Assembly (NCBI GenBank): GCA_016939345.1 | Contig: JAFGHG010000138.1 | Span: 1 to 10,172, forward strand | Length of the DNA: 10,172 bases | Reading direction: 5' to 3' | From: Candidatus Omnitrophota bacterium | GTDB taxonomy: Bacteria; Omnitrophota; Gorgyraeia; Duberdicusellales; 4484-171 | Part shown: one piece after another, positions 1 through 5,410 of the stretch | Numbering within the stretch: position 1 is the first letter of the stretch | How the letters are laid out: every line of letters begins with the position of its first letter | Translations under genes and position numbers: made by a program | The notes under the pieces: generated by a model | What the model saw: only the letters and a program-made list of their open reading frames with translations | Database searches by the model: none | Told to the model about the DNA's origin: nothing

Positions 1-860
1 AGACTGAAATCACAGCAGAGGTTTTTAAAAGGCGTTATGCTGTCTATGAGGTGCCGATTTCCTATAACGGCAGAAGTTATGATGAGGGAAAGAAGATAAA
101 GTGGACTGATTTTTTTAGGTGTGTTTTTTGGCTTTTGCGTTCAATATCAAGGGGCATAAATGTCGGCGAAAGCACACTGCTTCGCATGCGGATGATGAAA
201 AATAACAATCGCTGGACATTCAAAAAAATAGAACCGTTTTTAGGTAAAAAAGTCCTTGAGCTCGGATCAGGCATAGGAACATTTTCCCGCTATCTTATAG
301 CCAGGGGCCGAAGCCTGACTTTAACTGATATCAATCCGGCTTATATTAACCACCTGCAAAACCGTTTTGGTGCAAATCCTTCGGTGGACATATTTGAAGC
401 TGATATTGGGATTATCAATGAGGTTTTAGCCGGAAGCTCATTTGATACTATTGTAGGCATTAATGTCCTGGAACATATAGAGAAGGACAGTGATTCCATA
501 TCCAGATTAAAGGTTCTTCTTAAGGATGAAGCGAGGCTCGTGCTGGTTGTCCCTGCCCATCGGTTTTTATTCGGCCGCTTTGATCAAAATCTGCATCATC
601 GCCGTAGATACTCGAAAAAAGAACTGACTGCAAAACTTGAAGAAAAAGGATTTTTAATCGAAAAAATAGAATTTATGAATGCTTTAGGAGCTTTGGGCTG
701 GTTTTTAAATTTCAAAATATTAAAGAGAAAGAGCATGCCGGCTTTCAGCACCCGCTGTTTTGACCGGTTGATACCTCTGGTTGCCTGTTGTGAAAAATGT
801 ATCAAGTTTCCTTTTGGCCTGTCTTTGTTTTGTGTAGCAAAAAAAAGGATAGATAAGTAA
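1..860 (+). CDS. Bifunctional GT2 glycosyltransferase / class I SAM methyltransferase, 5'-partial
   Basis: The reading frame (first full codon at base 3) is open to the left edge, so the gene begins outside the window; the GTG at 51 is not its start. The first 40 or so residues, with EVPISYNGRSYDEGKKIKW, match the C-terminal end of DPM1-like family 2 glycosyltransferases, which use nucleotide sugars and often polyprenyl phosphate. A Rossmann methyltransferase domain follows: SAM-binding motif I VLELGSGIGTF is encoded near 252-284, an acidic strand end (LTDIN) near 320-335, and the post-motif GINVLEHIEKD near 456-490. The end (VVPAHRFLFGRFDQNLHHRRRY) is typical of small-molecule methyltransferases of the UbiG/Methyltransf_11 type. 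NCBI-style annotation knows such GT2-methyltransferase fusions. The acceptor is unknown, probably a glycan or lipid-linked sugar. The TAA overlaps the next ATG by one base, implying translational coupling with the radical SAM gene. Confidence 0.85.
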   Translation, partial: TEITAEVFKRRYAVYEVPISYNGRSYDEGKKIKWTDFFRCVFWLLRSISRGINVGESTLLRMRMMKNNNRWTFKKIEPFLGKKVLELGSGIGTFSRYLIARGRSLTLTDINPAYINHLQNRFGANPSVDIFEADIGIINEVLAGSSFDTIVGINVLEHIEKDSDSISRLKVLLKDEARLVLVVPAHRFLFGRFDQNLHHRRRYSKKELTAKLEEKGFLIEKIEFMNALGALGWFLNFKILKRKSMPAFSTRCFDRLIPLVACCEKCIKFPFGLSLFCVAKKRIDK

Positions 861-2014
861 TGGTTCCGTTTAGGAATTTGAGAAGATTGTTTAATAAAAT
901 AAACCGTCAGCCGGCTTATGCTTTCGCTGTCGGTTTAAAACGCCTGAGGGCAAACATATCTTACCTGCGTAGCGACGGCTTAGGCGCTGATCCTGAGGCC
1001 ATAACCTTGTTTTTGACCCATCGCTGTAATTTAAGGTGCAAGATGTGCGGACAATGGGGTGAAAGCGGAGTTACTAAAGAACTGGGGAGCGAGCAGATAA
1101 AAGAAGAACTTGGTTTTGAAGTTTATCAGGGCATGCTTGATGAAGTTTCAGGATATAAACCTAATATTACTCTTTTTGGCGGAGAGCCTCTTCTTTATTC
1201 CCGCTGTCTGGACCTGATCAGGTATATAAAGACTAAAAAAATGCATTGCCTTATGATATCAAACGGAGCCCTGCTTAAGAAATTCTCTGAACAGTTGGTT
1301 TCTGCCGGCTTGGACGAATTCAATCTTTCTCTTGACGGCGGGAAAGAGCTTCATGATGAAATCAGGGGGATGCCGGGCTTATTTGATTTGATTTTTGAAG
1401 GCTTGAAAATGCTTCAAGACATCAAAAGGAAAAAAGGGGTAAAAAAACCCCTTATTAACCTGCAATGCACTGTGACTAAGTATAATTACCAGCGGCTTGA
1501 AGAACTTATAGATGTAGCAGATGAAATAGGAGTTGATTCTCTTACCTATCATAATCTTATATTTTTAGATAAGGACCTGCTCAAAAAGCAGGACAAGTTC
1601 GATCAGGAGCTAGCTGCTTCTTCGAAGGCCTGGGAAGGTTTTGTTTTTTCTCCTGAGATTGACGTTGAGAAGCTCTACGGGAAAATACATTCTATTCTTT
1701 CTTCTAATCATTCTTTCGGGGTTGATTTTTACCCCAATCTTTCAAAAAAAGGATTAAGAGAATATTATAATAACCCTTCATATCTTCCTCAAGAATACAA
1801 GGCCCGCTGTCTCAGCCCCTGGATAGTGGCTTATGTGTTTCCTGACGGAGAAGTAAGGCCTTGTCTTAATTCGACTTACAGTTTTGGCAATATAAAGGAT
1901 AAGCCGTTTAATAAGGTGTGGAACAGCTCTCAGGCTCTAAAATTCAGAAAAACTTTAAAAAGCAACCAGATGTTTCCGGTCTGTGCTCGCTGTACTGAAT
2001 TGTATCGTTACTAA
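860..2014 (+). CDS. Radical SAM protein with SPASM/twitch-like C-terminus
   Basis: A 384-residue radical SAM enzyme. The CxxxCxxC motif (C56, C60, C63 in THRCNLRCKMC) binds the catalytic 4Fe-4S cluster that cleaves S-adenosylmethionine to a 5'-deoxyadenosyl radical, and GGEP (107-110) is the usual SAM-binding turn. Near the C-terminus C317, C335, C375 and C378 (the last two in CARC), with the DGEVRPCLN and FGNIKD context, look like a reduced SPASM or twitch domain holding one auxiliary cluster. The ATG overlaps the previous stop (TAATG), with a weak AAGGA about 10 bases upstream. SPASM proteins include peptide maturases and anaerobic sulfatase-maturing enzymes, but related uncharacterised members occur in surface polysaccharide clusters like this one, so a sugar or lipid substrate is plausible but unproven. 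It ends at TAA 2012-2014; a second in-frame TAA lies three codons on, inside the first unit of the repeat array that starts at 2018. Confidence 0.85.
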   Translation: MVPFRNLRRLFNKINRQPAYAFAVGLKRLRANISYLRSDGLGADPEAITLFLTHRCNLRCKMCGQWGESGVTKELGSEQIKEELGFEVYQGMLDEVSGYKPNITLFGGEPLLYSRCLDLIRYIKTKKMHCLMISNGALLKKFSEQLVSAGLDEFNLSLDGGKELHDEIRGMPGLFDLIFEGLKMLQDIKRKKGVKKPLINLQCTVTKYNYQRLEELIDVADEIGVDSLTYHNLIFLDKDLLKKQDKFDQELAASSKAWEGFVFSPEIDVEKLYGKIHSILSSNHSFGVDFYPNLSKKGLREYYNNPSYLPQEYKARCLSPWIVAYVFPDGEVRPCLNSTYSFGNIKDKPFNKVWNSSQALKFRKTLKSNQMFPVCARCTELYRY

Positions 2015-2017
2015 AAT

Positions 2018-2067
2018 AGTTAATAATGGTTAAGAAAGGTTAATAACGGTTATAATCGGTTATAAAA
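2018..2067 (+). repeat. Left arm: five 10-bp GGTTA units
   Basis: The units agttaataat, ggttaagaaa, ggttaataac, ggttataatc and ggttataaaa follow one another with an exact period of 10, and the ATG of the four-helix-bundle gene begins at the next base. Units 3-5 align best with units 1-3 of the array at 3681 (25 of 30 bases by eye), so units 1-2 look like extra outer units. There is no Shine-Dalgarno sequence in the arm. Confidence 0.85.
2051..2056 (+). promoter_or_regulatory. Possible -10 element inside the repeat arm
   Basis: The fourth unit reads ggTATAATc, an exact sigma70-type -10 hexamer ending 11 bases before the ATG at 2068. Transcription from it would begin a few bases before the start codon and give a nearly leaderless mRNA, similar to the better promoter at 9996-10024. 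The -35 position (about 2028-2033, GGTTAA) is a poor match and the arm is A+T-rich anyway, so this may be chance. Confidence 0.3.
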
Positions 2068-2478
2068 ATGATCCAACAACCTTATGAAAATTTAAAGTTT
2101 TATCAAAACATCTGCGAAATTCGTAGAATTGTAAATCAAATAACCGAAAACTTTGATGGTAGATATATCAGATTGGTTAGCCAAATGCGAGATGCTGCTA
2201 GGAGTGCTAAACAAAATATACGCGAAGGCTACGCTAAGGATACCGCAGGTGAGTTTATAAGGGGAATAAAAATATCACGAGGTTCTTTAAGCGAATTAGA
2301 GGGTGATATAGATGATTGCTTTGAAGATAAACTGATTAGCAAAAAAGAACATGATGACCTAAAAGGTCTTATATCTAAAACAAATTATCAAATTGATCGC
2401 TGTGTTGATTCGGTTTATAAATTAGACCGAGAAGGAAAATGGAAATCTCGTTTTAAAAAGAAAAAGATTAAACCTTGA
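2068..2478 (+). CDS. Four-helix-bundle protein, S23 / 23S rRNA intervening-sequence (IVP) family
   Basis: A 136-residue, mostly helical, soluble protein. YENLKFYQNICEIRR at the N-terminus, QMRDAARSAKQNIREG (39-54), the following SRGSLSELEGDIDDC segment and the final helix match the four-helix-bundle family first found as ORFs inside 23S rRNA intervening sequences (TIGR02436-like), a fold shared with the Avd protein of diversity-generating retroelements. Homologues form pentamers with basic surfaces thought to bind nucleic acid, but the cellular role is unknown. The tail is very basic (KWKSRFKKKKIKP), slightly longer than usual for the family. The ATG directly follows the last GGTTA unit and has no Shine-Dalgarno sequence; the stop lies two bases before the right arm. 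It is the only gene here without an obvious role in glycan synthesis and interrupts the row of sugar genes, which supports its being a passenger of the repeat cassette. Confidence 0.87.
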   Translation: MIQQPYENLKFYQNICEIRRIVNQITENFDGRYIRLVSQMRDAARSAKQNIREGYAKDTAGEFIRGIKISRGSLSELEGDIDDCFEDKLISKKEHDDLKGLISKTNYQIDRCVDSVYKLDREGKWKSRFKKKKIKP

Positions 2479-2480
2479 TT

Positions 2481-2530
2481 GTAACCGGTATTAACTCTTA
2501 TTAACCGATGGTAACTAATATTAACCCTAA
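2481..2530 (+). repeat. Right arm: five 10-bp TAACC/TAACT units
   Basis: The units gtaaccggta, ttaactctta, ttaaccgatg, gtaactaata and ttaaccctaa have TAACC/TAACT cores at 2482, 2492, 2502, 2512 and 2522, an exact 10-base period and the inverse of the left arm. The arm runs into the 5' end of the next gene: the ATG at 2508 and about seven codons lie inside it. Confidence 0.85.
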
Positions 2531-3686
2531 GATAAAGGTAGCTCAAGTCATAACCCGCATGGATTGGGCTGGTTCAGCTGACCTGGTTAAAATATTCTGC
2601 CAGGACTTGGATAAGGATAAATACGAGGTAAAGCTTATTATGGGCCTTACCAAAAATCCCAGCCTCAAGAACAGTGAATTTCTAAAGAGCTTTTCAGATA
2701 ATATTATAAATATTACTTCGCTGCGCAGGGATATAAATTTATTCTGGGATATAATTGCTTTATTTAAGCTTTACAACATTTTTAAAAAGGAGAAATTTGA
2801 TATAGTCCATGCCAATACTGCAAAAGCAGGTTTCCTCGGCCGGATTGCTGCTTACTGGGCTAAAGTGCCGGCAATAATCTATATGTCGCACGGCCACCTT
2901 TTTTACGGTTATTTTAATTCATTTATGAGCAAAGTCATGATATGCTTAGAGAGATTTGCCGCAGGGTTCACTGATGTGATCATTGCTTTGACAGAACTTG
3001 AGAAGAAAGATTTTTTGGCTTTTAAAATAAAACCAAAAAAAAGTATTGAAGTTATACCTTCGGGTTTAAGGCCGGAAGAATTTAGTACTGAGAATAAAGA
3101 GACCAAAGAAGCTTTTAAAAAACTATTAGCTGTCAGCCCTGATAAGATATTGATTGGTTTTGTGGGCAGGCTTGAGCCGGTGAAAGGATGCGAATATTTC
3201 ATCATGGCTGCGGCAAAAATAAAGGGTTTATGCCGGGGAGTAAATTTTTTAATTGTAGGAGAAGGCAGCTTAAGAAAATCATTAGAACGCATGAGCAAAG
3301 CATTGAACCTGGCAGATGATGTATTATTTCTTGGCTGGAGAGAGGATGCCCTTGAGATAATTTCCGGCCTTGATATTTTAGTCCAGCCTTCCTTAAATGA
3401 AGCTGTGGGCCGTACTCTTCTTGAGGCCCAGGCTCAGGGTATACCGGTTGTAGCCAGTTCTGTGGGCGGGATACCGGAGATAGTCAAAGATAATATCTCA
3501 GGCTGTTTAGTGCCGGCAAAAGATGTTGAAGCACTGAGTGAGGCTATTTATAACTTATTAGATAATGCCAGGGCCAGAGAGGCTATCTCTCAAGGAGCCA
3601 GACAGTGGATAAGGGATAACTTTTCTTCTAAGAAGATGATGCAGAGGATTAATGAGATTTATGATAGATTGTTTTTGGAAAGTTAA
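2508..3686 (+). CDS. Family 4 (GT-B) glycosyltransferase
   Basis: A 392-residue cytoplasmic GT-B glycosyltransferase. The N-terminal half begins KVAQVITRMDWAGSADLV and contains HGHLFYGYF (128-136). The C-terminal donor domain has IGFVGRLEPVKG (about 216-227), LFLGWREDA (273-281) and the EX7E motif E298-AVGRTLL-E306 followed by GIPVVASSVGGIPEIV, all typical of GT4 retaining enzymes using nucleotide sugars. It probably adds a sugar to the lipid-linked glycan of this locus. The only usable AUG before residue 18 is at 2508, because an in-frame TAA lies at 2502-2504. That ATG and residues 2-7 (VTNINP) are encoded by the repeat arm and do not belong to the conserved domain, so the arm seems to have replaced the original start. 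No Shine-Dalgarno sequence precedes it. The last codons are GAA AGT TAA, where AGTTAA is the first unit of the next array. Confidence 0.9.
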   Translation: MVTNINPKIKVAQVITRMDWAGSADLVKIFCQDLDKDKYEVKLIMGLTKNPSLKNSEFLKSFSDNIINITSLRRDINLFWDIIALFKLYNIFKKEKFDIVHANTAKAGFLGRIAAYWAKVPAIIYMSHGHLFYGYFNSFMSKVMICLERFAAGFTDVIIALTELEKKDFLAFKIKPKKSIEVIPSGLRPEEFSTENKETKEAFKKLLAVSPDKILIGFVGRLEPVKGCEYFIMAAAKIKGLCRGVNFLIVGEGSLRKSLERMSKALNLADDVLFLGWREDALEIISGLDILVQPSLNEAVGRTLLEAQAQGIPVVASSVGGIPEIVKDNISGCLVPAKDVEALSEAIYNLLDNARAREAISQGARQWIRDNFSSKKMMQRINEIYDRLFLES

Positions 3687-3790
3687 TAACAGTTATAACC
3701 GGTTAAAAACGGTTACTAATGGTTAGGTTGTTAGATTGAAAGTAACTAGTAGTAACCAATGTTAACTGTTAGAAACCGATATTAACCTTT
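3681..3790 (+). repeat. 110-bp palindromic array of 10-bp units (5 + spacer + 5)
   Basis: Left units are agttaataac, agttataacc, ggttaaaaac, ggttactaat and ggttaggttg (3681-3730). A 10-base spacer ttagattgaa follows, then five inverse units agtaactagt, agtaaccaat, gttaactgtt, agaaaccgat and attaaccttt (3741-3790). The halves can pair as an imperfect hairpin: GGTTACT (3711-3717) is exactly complementary to AGTAACC (3751-3757), and GTTATAACCGGTTA (3692-3705) faces 3773-3786 with 10 of 14 matches. The first unit contains the stop codon of the GT4 gene. The array fills almost the whole gap to the WbqC-like gene. It is a second copy of the 4511-4620 array. Confidence 0.85.
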
Positions 3791-3817
3791 ACTTAATAAT
3801 AAATTTATTTTTTTTAG

Positions 3818-4516
3818 ATGAGAGTTTCAGTTCATCAGCCGCAGTATTTACCCTGGTTGGGCTATTTTGATAAAATTGCCCGTAGTGATTGCTTTGTCTT
3901 TTTAGATGATGTCCAGTATAAACATAGAGAATTTCAAAACCGCAATAAGATCAGGACCAAAGAAGGCTGGATATGGCTTACAGTGCCTGTAATCACCAAA
4001 GGTTTAAGAGACCAAAAAATAAAAGATGTTTTGATTGACAATGAGACAGATTGGCAAAGCAGGCATTTAAACAGCATAAAAAGCTGTTATGGAAAATCCA
4101 AGTATTTTGACCGCTATGCAGGTTTTTTTGAAGATGTCCTGGGAAAAAGGCAGTGGGAGAGATTAATCGACTTGAATGTTTTTATAACTGGTTATATAAT
4201 GAACGAATTAGGTATTGAAACCCTTATTCATTTTGAATCTCAACTTGGCACAACCAAGACCAGCACTGCCAGGATTATAGAGATCTGCAAAAAACTCAAT
4301 GCTGATATTTATCTTTCCGGTTCAGGAGGTAAAGTCTACCTGGAGCAGGAGCAGTTTGAACAAGCCCTAATTAGGCTAGAGTATCAAGAATTCGTTCATC
4401 CCAGATATCAACAGGTTTTTGGCGGCAAAAAGCAGGAGTTTGTGCCTTGTTTATCGATAATAGACCTTTTATTTAATGAAGGGCCGGAGAGTAGAAAAAT
4501 CTTATTGAGAGGTTAA
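3818..4516 (+). CDS. WbqC-like protein
   Basis: A 232-residue soluble protein of the WbqC family (PF08889). The conserved N-terminus HQPQYLPWLGYFDKI (6-20) is followed by the family's FLDDVQY, REFQNRNKI and W-TVPV segments, and by the late SGSGGKVYL and YQQVFGGKKQEFVPCLSIIDLLFNEGP segments; the length is normal. WbqC-like proteins occur in O-antigen and other surface glycan clusters, often beside aminotransferase or deacetylase genes, and probably act on nucleotide-linked amino sugars, but the reaction is not firmly established. The following PIG-L deacetylase fits this. The start has no Shine-Dalgarno sequence: a T-rich run (about 3801-3815) precedes the ATG and the upstream 110-bp array ends at 3790. 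The gene ends GGT TAA, with the stop lying in the first unit of the next array. Confidence 0.87.
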   Translation: MRVSVHQPQYLPWLGYFDKIARSDCFVFLDDVQYKHREFQNRNKIRTKEGWIWLTVPVITKGLRDQKIKDVLIDNETDWQSRHLNSIKSCYGKSKYFDRYAGFFEDVLGKRQWERLIDLNVFITGYIMNELGIETLIHFESQLGTTKTSTARIIEICKKLNADIYLSGSGGKVYLEQEQFEQALIRLEYQEFVHPRYQQVFGGKKQEFVPCLSIIDLLFNEGPESRKILLRG

Positions 4517-4620
4517 TAACAGTTAAGATCGGTTAAAAAAGGTTAACAATGGTTGGATTAGTAAATTCATCAGCAACTGCCATTAACTGATATTAACAAT
4601 TGGTAACCGATTTTAACCAT
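4511..4620 (+). repeat. 110-bp palindromic array of 10-bp units (second gene-less copy)
   Basis: Left units are ggttaataac, agttaagatc, ggttaaaaaa, ggttaacaat and ggttggatta (4511-4560). A 10-base spacer gtaaattcat follows, then the inverse units cagcaactgc, cattaactga, tattaacaat, tggtaaccga and ttttaaccat (4571-4620). GTTAAGATCGGTTA (4522-4535) pairs with TAACCGATTTTAAC (4604-4617) over 14 positions with one G-U. Compared unit by unit with 3681-3790, the left halves share 40 of 50 bases and the right halves about 34 of 47 by eye, so they are homologous copies. The first unit holds the stop codon of the WbqC-like gene. The array ends six bases before a strong Shine-Dalgarno sequence. Confidence 0.87.
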
Positions 4621-4626
4621 AAATCG

Positions 4627-4632
4627 AAGGAG
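4627..4632 (+). promoter_or_regulatory. Ribosome binding site AAGGAG
   Basis: AAGGAG stands five bases before the ATG at 4638 and fixes the start of the PIG-L gene. It is the only strong Shine-Dalgarno sequence in the window outside repeat units, and it lies just beyond the end of the 4511-4620 array, which suggests that the array sits upstream of the gene's original leader. Confidence 0.8.
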
Positions 4633-4637
4633 TAAAT

Positions 4638-5252
4638 ATGAATATTTTAGCAATAGGACCGCATCCAGATGATATTGAATTCGGCTGCGGCGGCACTTTA
4701 TTTAAATATTCCCGGGCCGGACATAATCTTAACATGCTTATATTGACTTCCGGAGGAGTCGGCGGTGATGTAAGAGTAAGGACTAAAGAACAGGAAGAGG
4801 TGGCTAAGTATTTAGGGGTAAAAAAACTTTTCTGGGGTGATTTTCGCGATACAGAACTCAGTGATAATAAGGAGCTGATATCAAAAATAGAAGATGTAGT
4901 TTCTAAAGTCAATCCTGACATAGTTTTTCTCAATTATTCACATGATACCCATCAGGACCACCGGGCAGCAGCCAGTGCCGGAATCTCAGCGACCAGGTAC
5001 ATAAAGGAAGTCTTGTTTTTTGAGGTTCCGACTTCCCAGAATTTTGAGCCTGATATCTTCGTGGACATAGGAGATGTACTGCAGGATAAGATTAAGCTGC
5101 TTGAATTTCACGCCTCGCAGCTAGACCGCACGAGAGTAGAGAATCTGACCATAATAGAAAGTGCTACATCCTGTGCGACTTTCAGGGGTTACCAAGGAAG
5201 GGTAAAATATGCTGAAGGCTTCAAAGCCCTTAGAATATTGAGGGAAATATAG
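4638..5252 (+). CDS. PIG-L/LmbE family N-acetyl sugar deacetylase
   Basis: A 204-residue zinc-dependent deacetylase of the PIG-L/LmbE family, which includes GlcNAc-PI de-N-acetylase, MshB and BshB. The metal and catalytic motif PHPDDIEFGCGG (8-19) gives H9, D11 (general base) and D12, and HDTHQDH (102-108) gives the second histidine group. The length is close to the short bacterial members. It probably removes an acetyl group from an N-acetylated sugar, either nucleotide- or lipid-linked. Its position between the WbqC-like gene and the WecA-like transferase, which typically loads an N-acetylhexosamine phosphate on the carrier lipid, agrees with work on an amino sugar of this glycan; the exact substrate cannot be told. 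No signal peptide is seen, so it is cytoplasmic. The start is fixed by AAGGAG at 4627. Confidence 0.9.
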   Translation: MNILAIGPHPDDIEFGCGGTLFKYSRAGHNLNMLILTSGGVGGDVRVRTKEQEEVAKYLGVKKLFWGDFRDTELSDNKELISKIEDVVSKVNPDIVFLNYSHDTHQDHRAAASAGISATRYIKEVLFFEVPTSQNFEPDIFVDIGDVLQDKIKLLEFHASQLDRTRVENLTIIESATSCATFRGYQGRVKYAEGFKALRILREI

Positions 5253-5261
5253 TGTTTGTTT

Positions 5262-5375
5262 TCGGTAACGGTTAGGGTAACGAAGCCCGTATCGGTTAAG
5301 TTTAGAGGCAACGTCTTGTATATTAACACGAACTACGTCACCGAACTACGAAACGGGCATCGTAACCGTAACCGA
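5262..5375 (+). repeat. G+C-richer imperfect palindrome with GGTTA/TAACC cores
   Basis: TCGGTAACGGTTA (5262-5274) is complementary to TAACCGTAACCGA (5363-5375) at 12 of 13 positions, and CGAAGCCCGT (5281-5290) to ACGGGCATCG (5353-5362) at 9 of 10, with a six-base bulge (5275-5280) on the left side. The 62-base apex holds a direct repeat CGAACTACG (5329-5337 region and 5342-5350). TACGTC (5334-5339) is also complementary to GACGTA (5378-5383). It follows the PIG-L stop by nine bases. It shares the core words with the 10-bp arrays but not their strict period, so it is either a diverged relative or a separate hairpin element. Confidence 0.7.
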
Positions 5376-5390
5376 TAGACGTAAAGGCAA

Positions 5391-5410
5391 GGTTAGGTGA
5401 GGTTTTAAAA
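5391..5410 (+). repeat. Two GGTT-type 10-bp units forming the leader of the WecA-like gene
   Basis: The units ggttaggtga and ggttttaaaa end exactly at the base before the ATG at 5411, as the left arm does before the four-helix-bundle gene. The first unit plus the next GG reads AGGTGAGG, a plausible Shine-Dalgarno sequence eight or so bases before the start, so here a repeat unit may serve as ribosome binding site. Confidence 0.5.

Larger units (their letters stand above)
2018..2530 (+). mobile_element. Putative inverted-repeat cassette carrying a four-helix-bundle gene
   Basis: Five 10-bp GGTTA-type units (2018-2067) lie directly before, and five TAACC-type units (2481-2530) directly after, a complete small gene; together they form an imperfect inverted repeat around it. 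The best-paired segment is 2049-2062 with 2502-2515 (GTTATAATCGGTTA against the complement of TAACCGATGGTAAC, 12 of 14). The same paired motif sits in the two gene-less arrays at 3681-3790 and 4511-4620, so this looks like the gene-bearing member of one family. No transposase and no clear target-site duplication is visible. Mobility is inferred from the repeated, modular architecture and from the known residence of this protein family inside stem-loop intervening sequences of 23S rRNA genes. Confidence 0.5.

Noticed and set aside
77..274. Minus-strand open frame inside the methyltransferase gene, and similar antisense frames at 596-805, 2909-3298, 4613-4933, 5608-5832, 5950-6235, 6984-7175 and plus-strand 7838-8086
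   Set aside because: Each lies opposite or across a gene with clear family motifs, shows no recognisable domain and has no credible start signal; they are shadows.
1434..1453. Hairpin AAGGGGT-A6-ACCCCTT as terminator or frameshift site
   Set aside because: It lies inside the intact radical SAM reading frame in a lysine-rich stretch, with no T-run after it and no alternative frame continuing.
2068..2478. Avd accessory protein of a diversity-generating retroelement
   Set aside because: The fold is related, but no reverse transcriptase, template repeat or variable repeat is visible; the flanking arms and sequence fit the S23/IVP branch better.
2018..2530. Intervening sequence within a 23S rRNA gene
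   Set aside because: The flanks are protein genes (radical SAM and GT4); no rRNA sequence is recognisable in the window.
2018..4620. CRISPR array
   Set aside because: The units are only 10 bp, directly abutting with no unique spacers of 25-40 bp, arranged as inverted halves, and no cas gene is present.
5262..5375. Integron attC site
   Set aside because: The palindrome and GTTA words are suggestive, but no proper GTTRRRY/RYYYAAC box pair at the ends and no integrase are seen.
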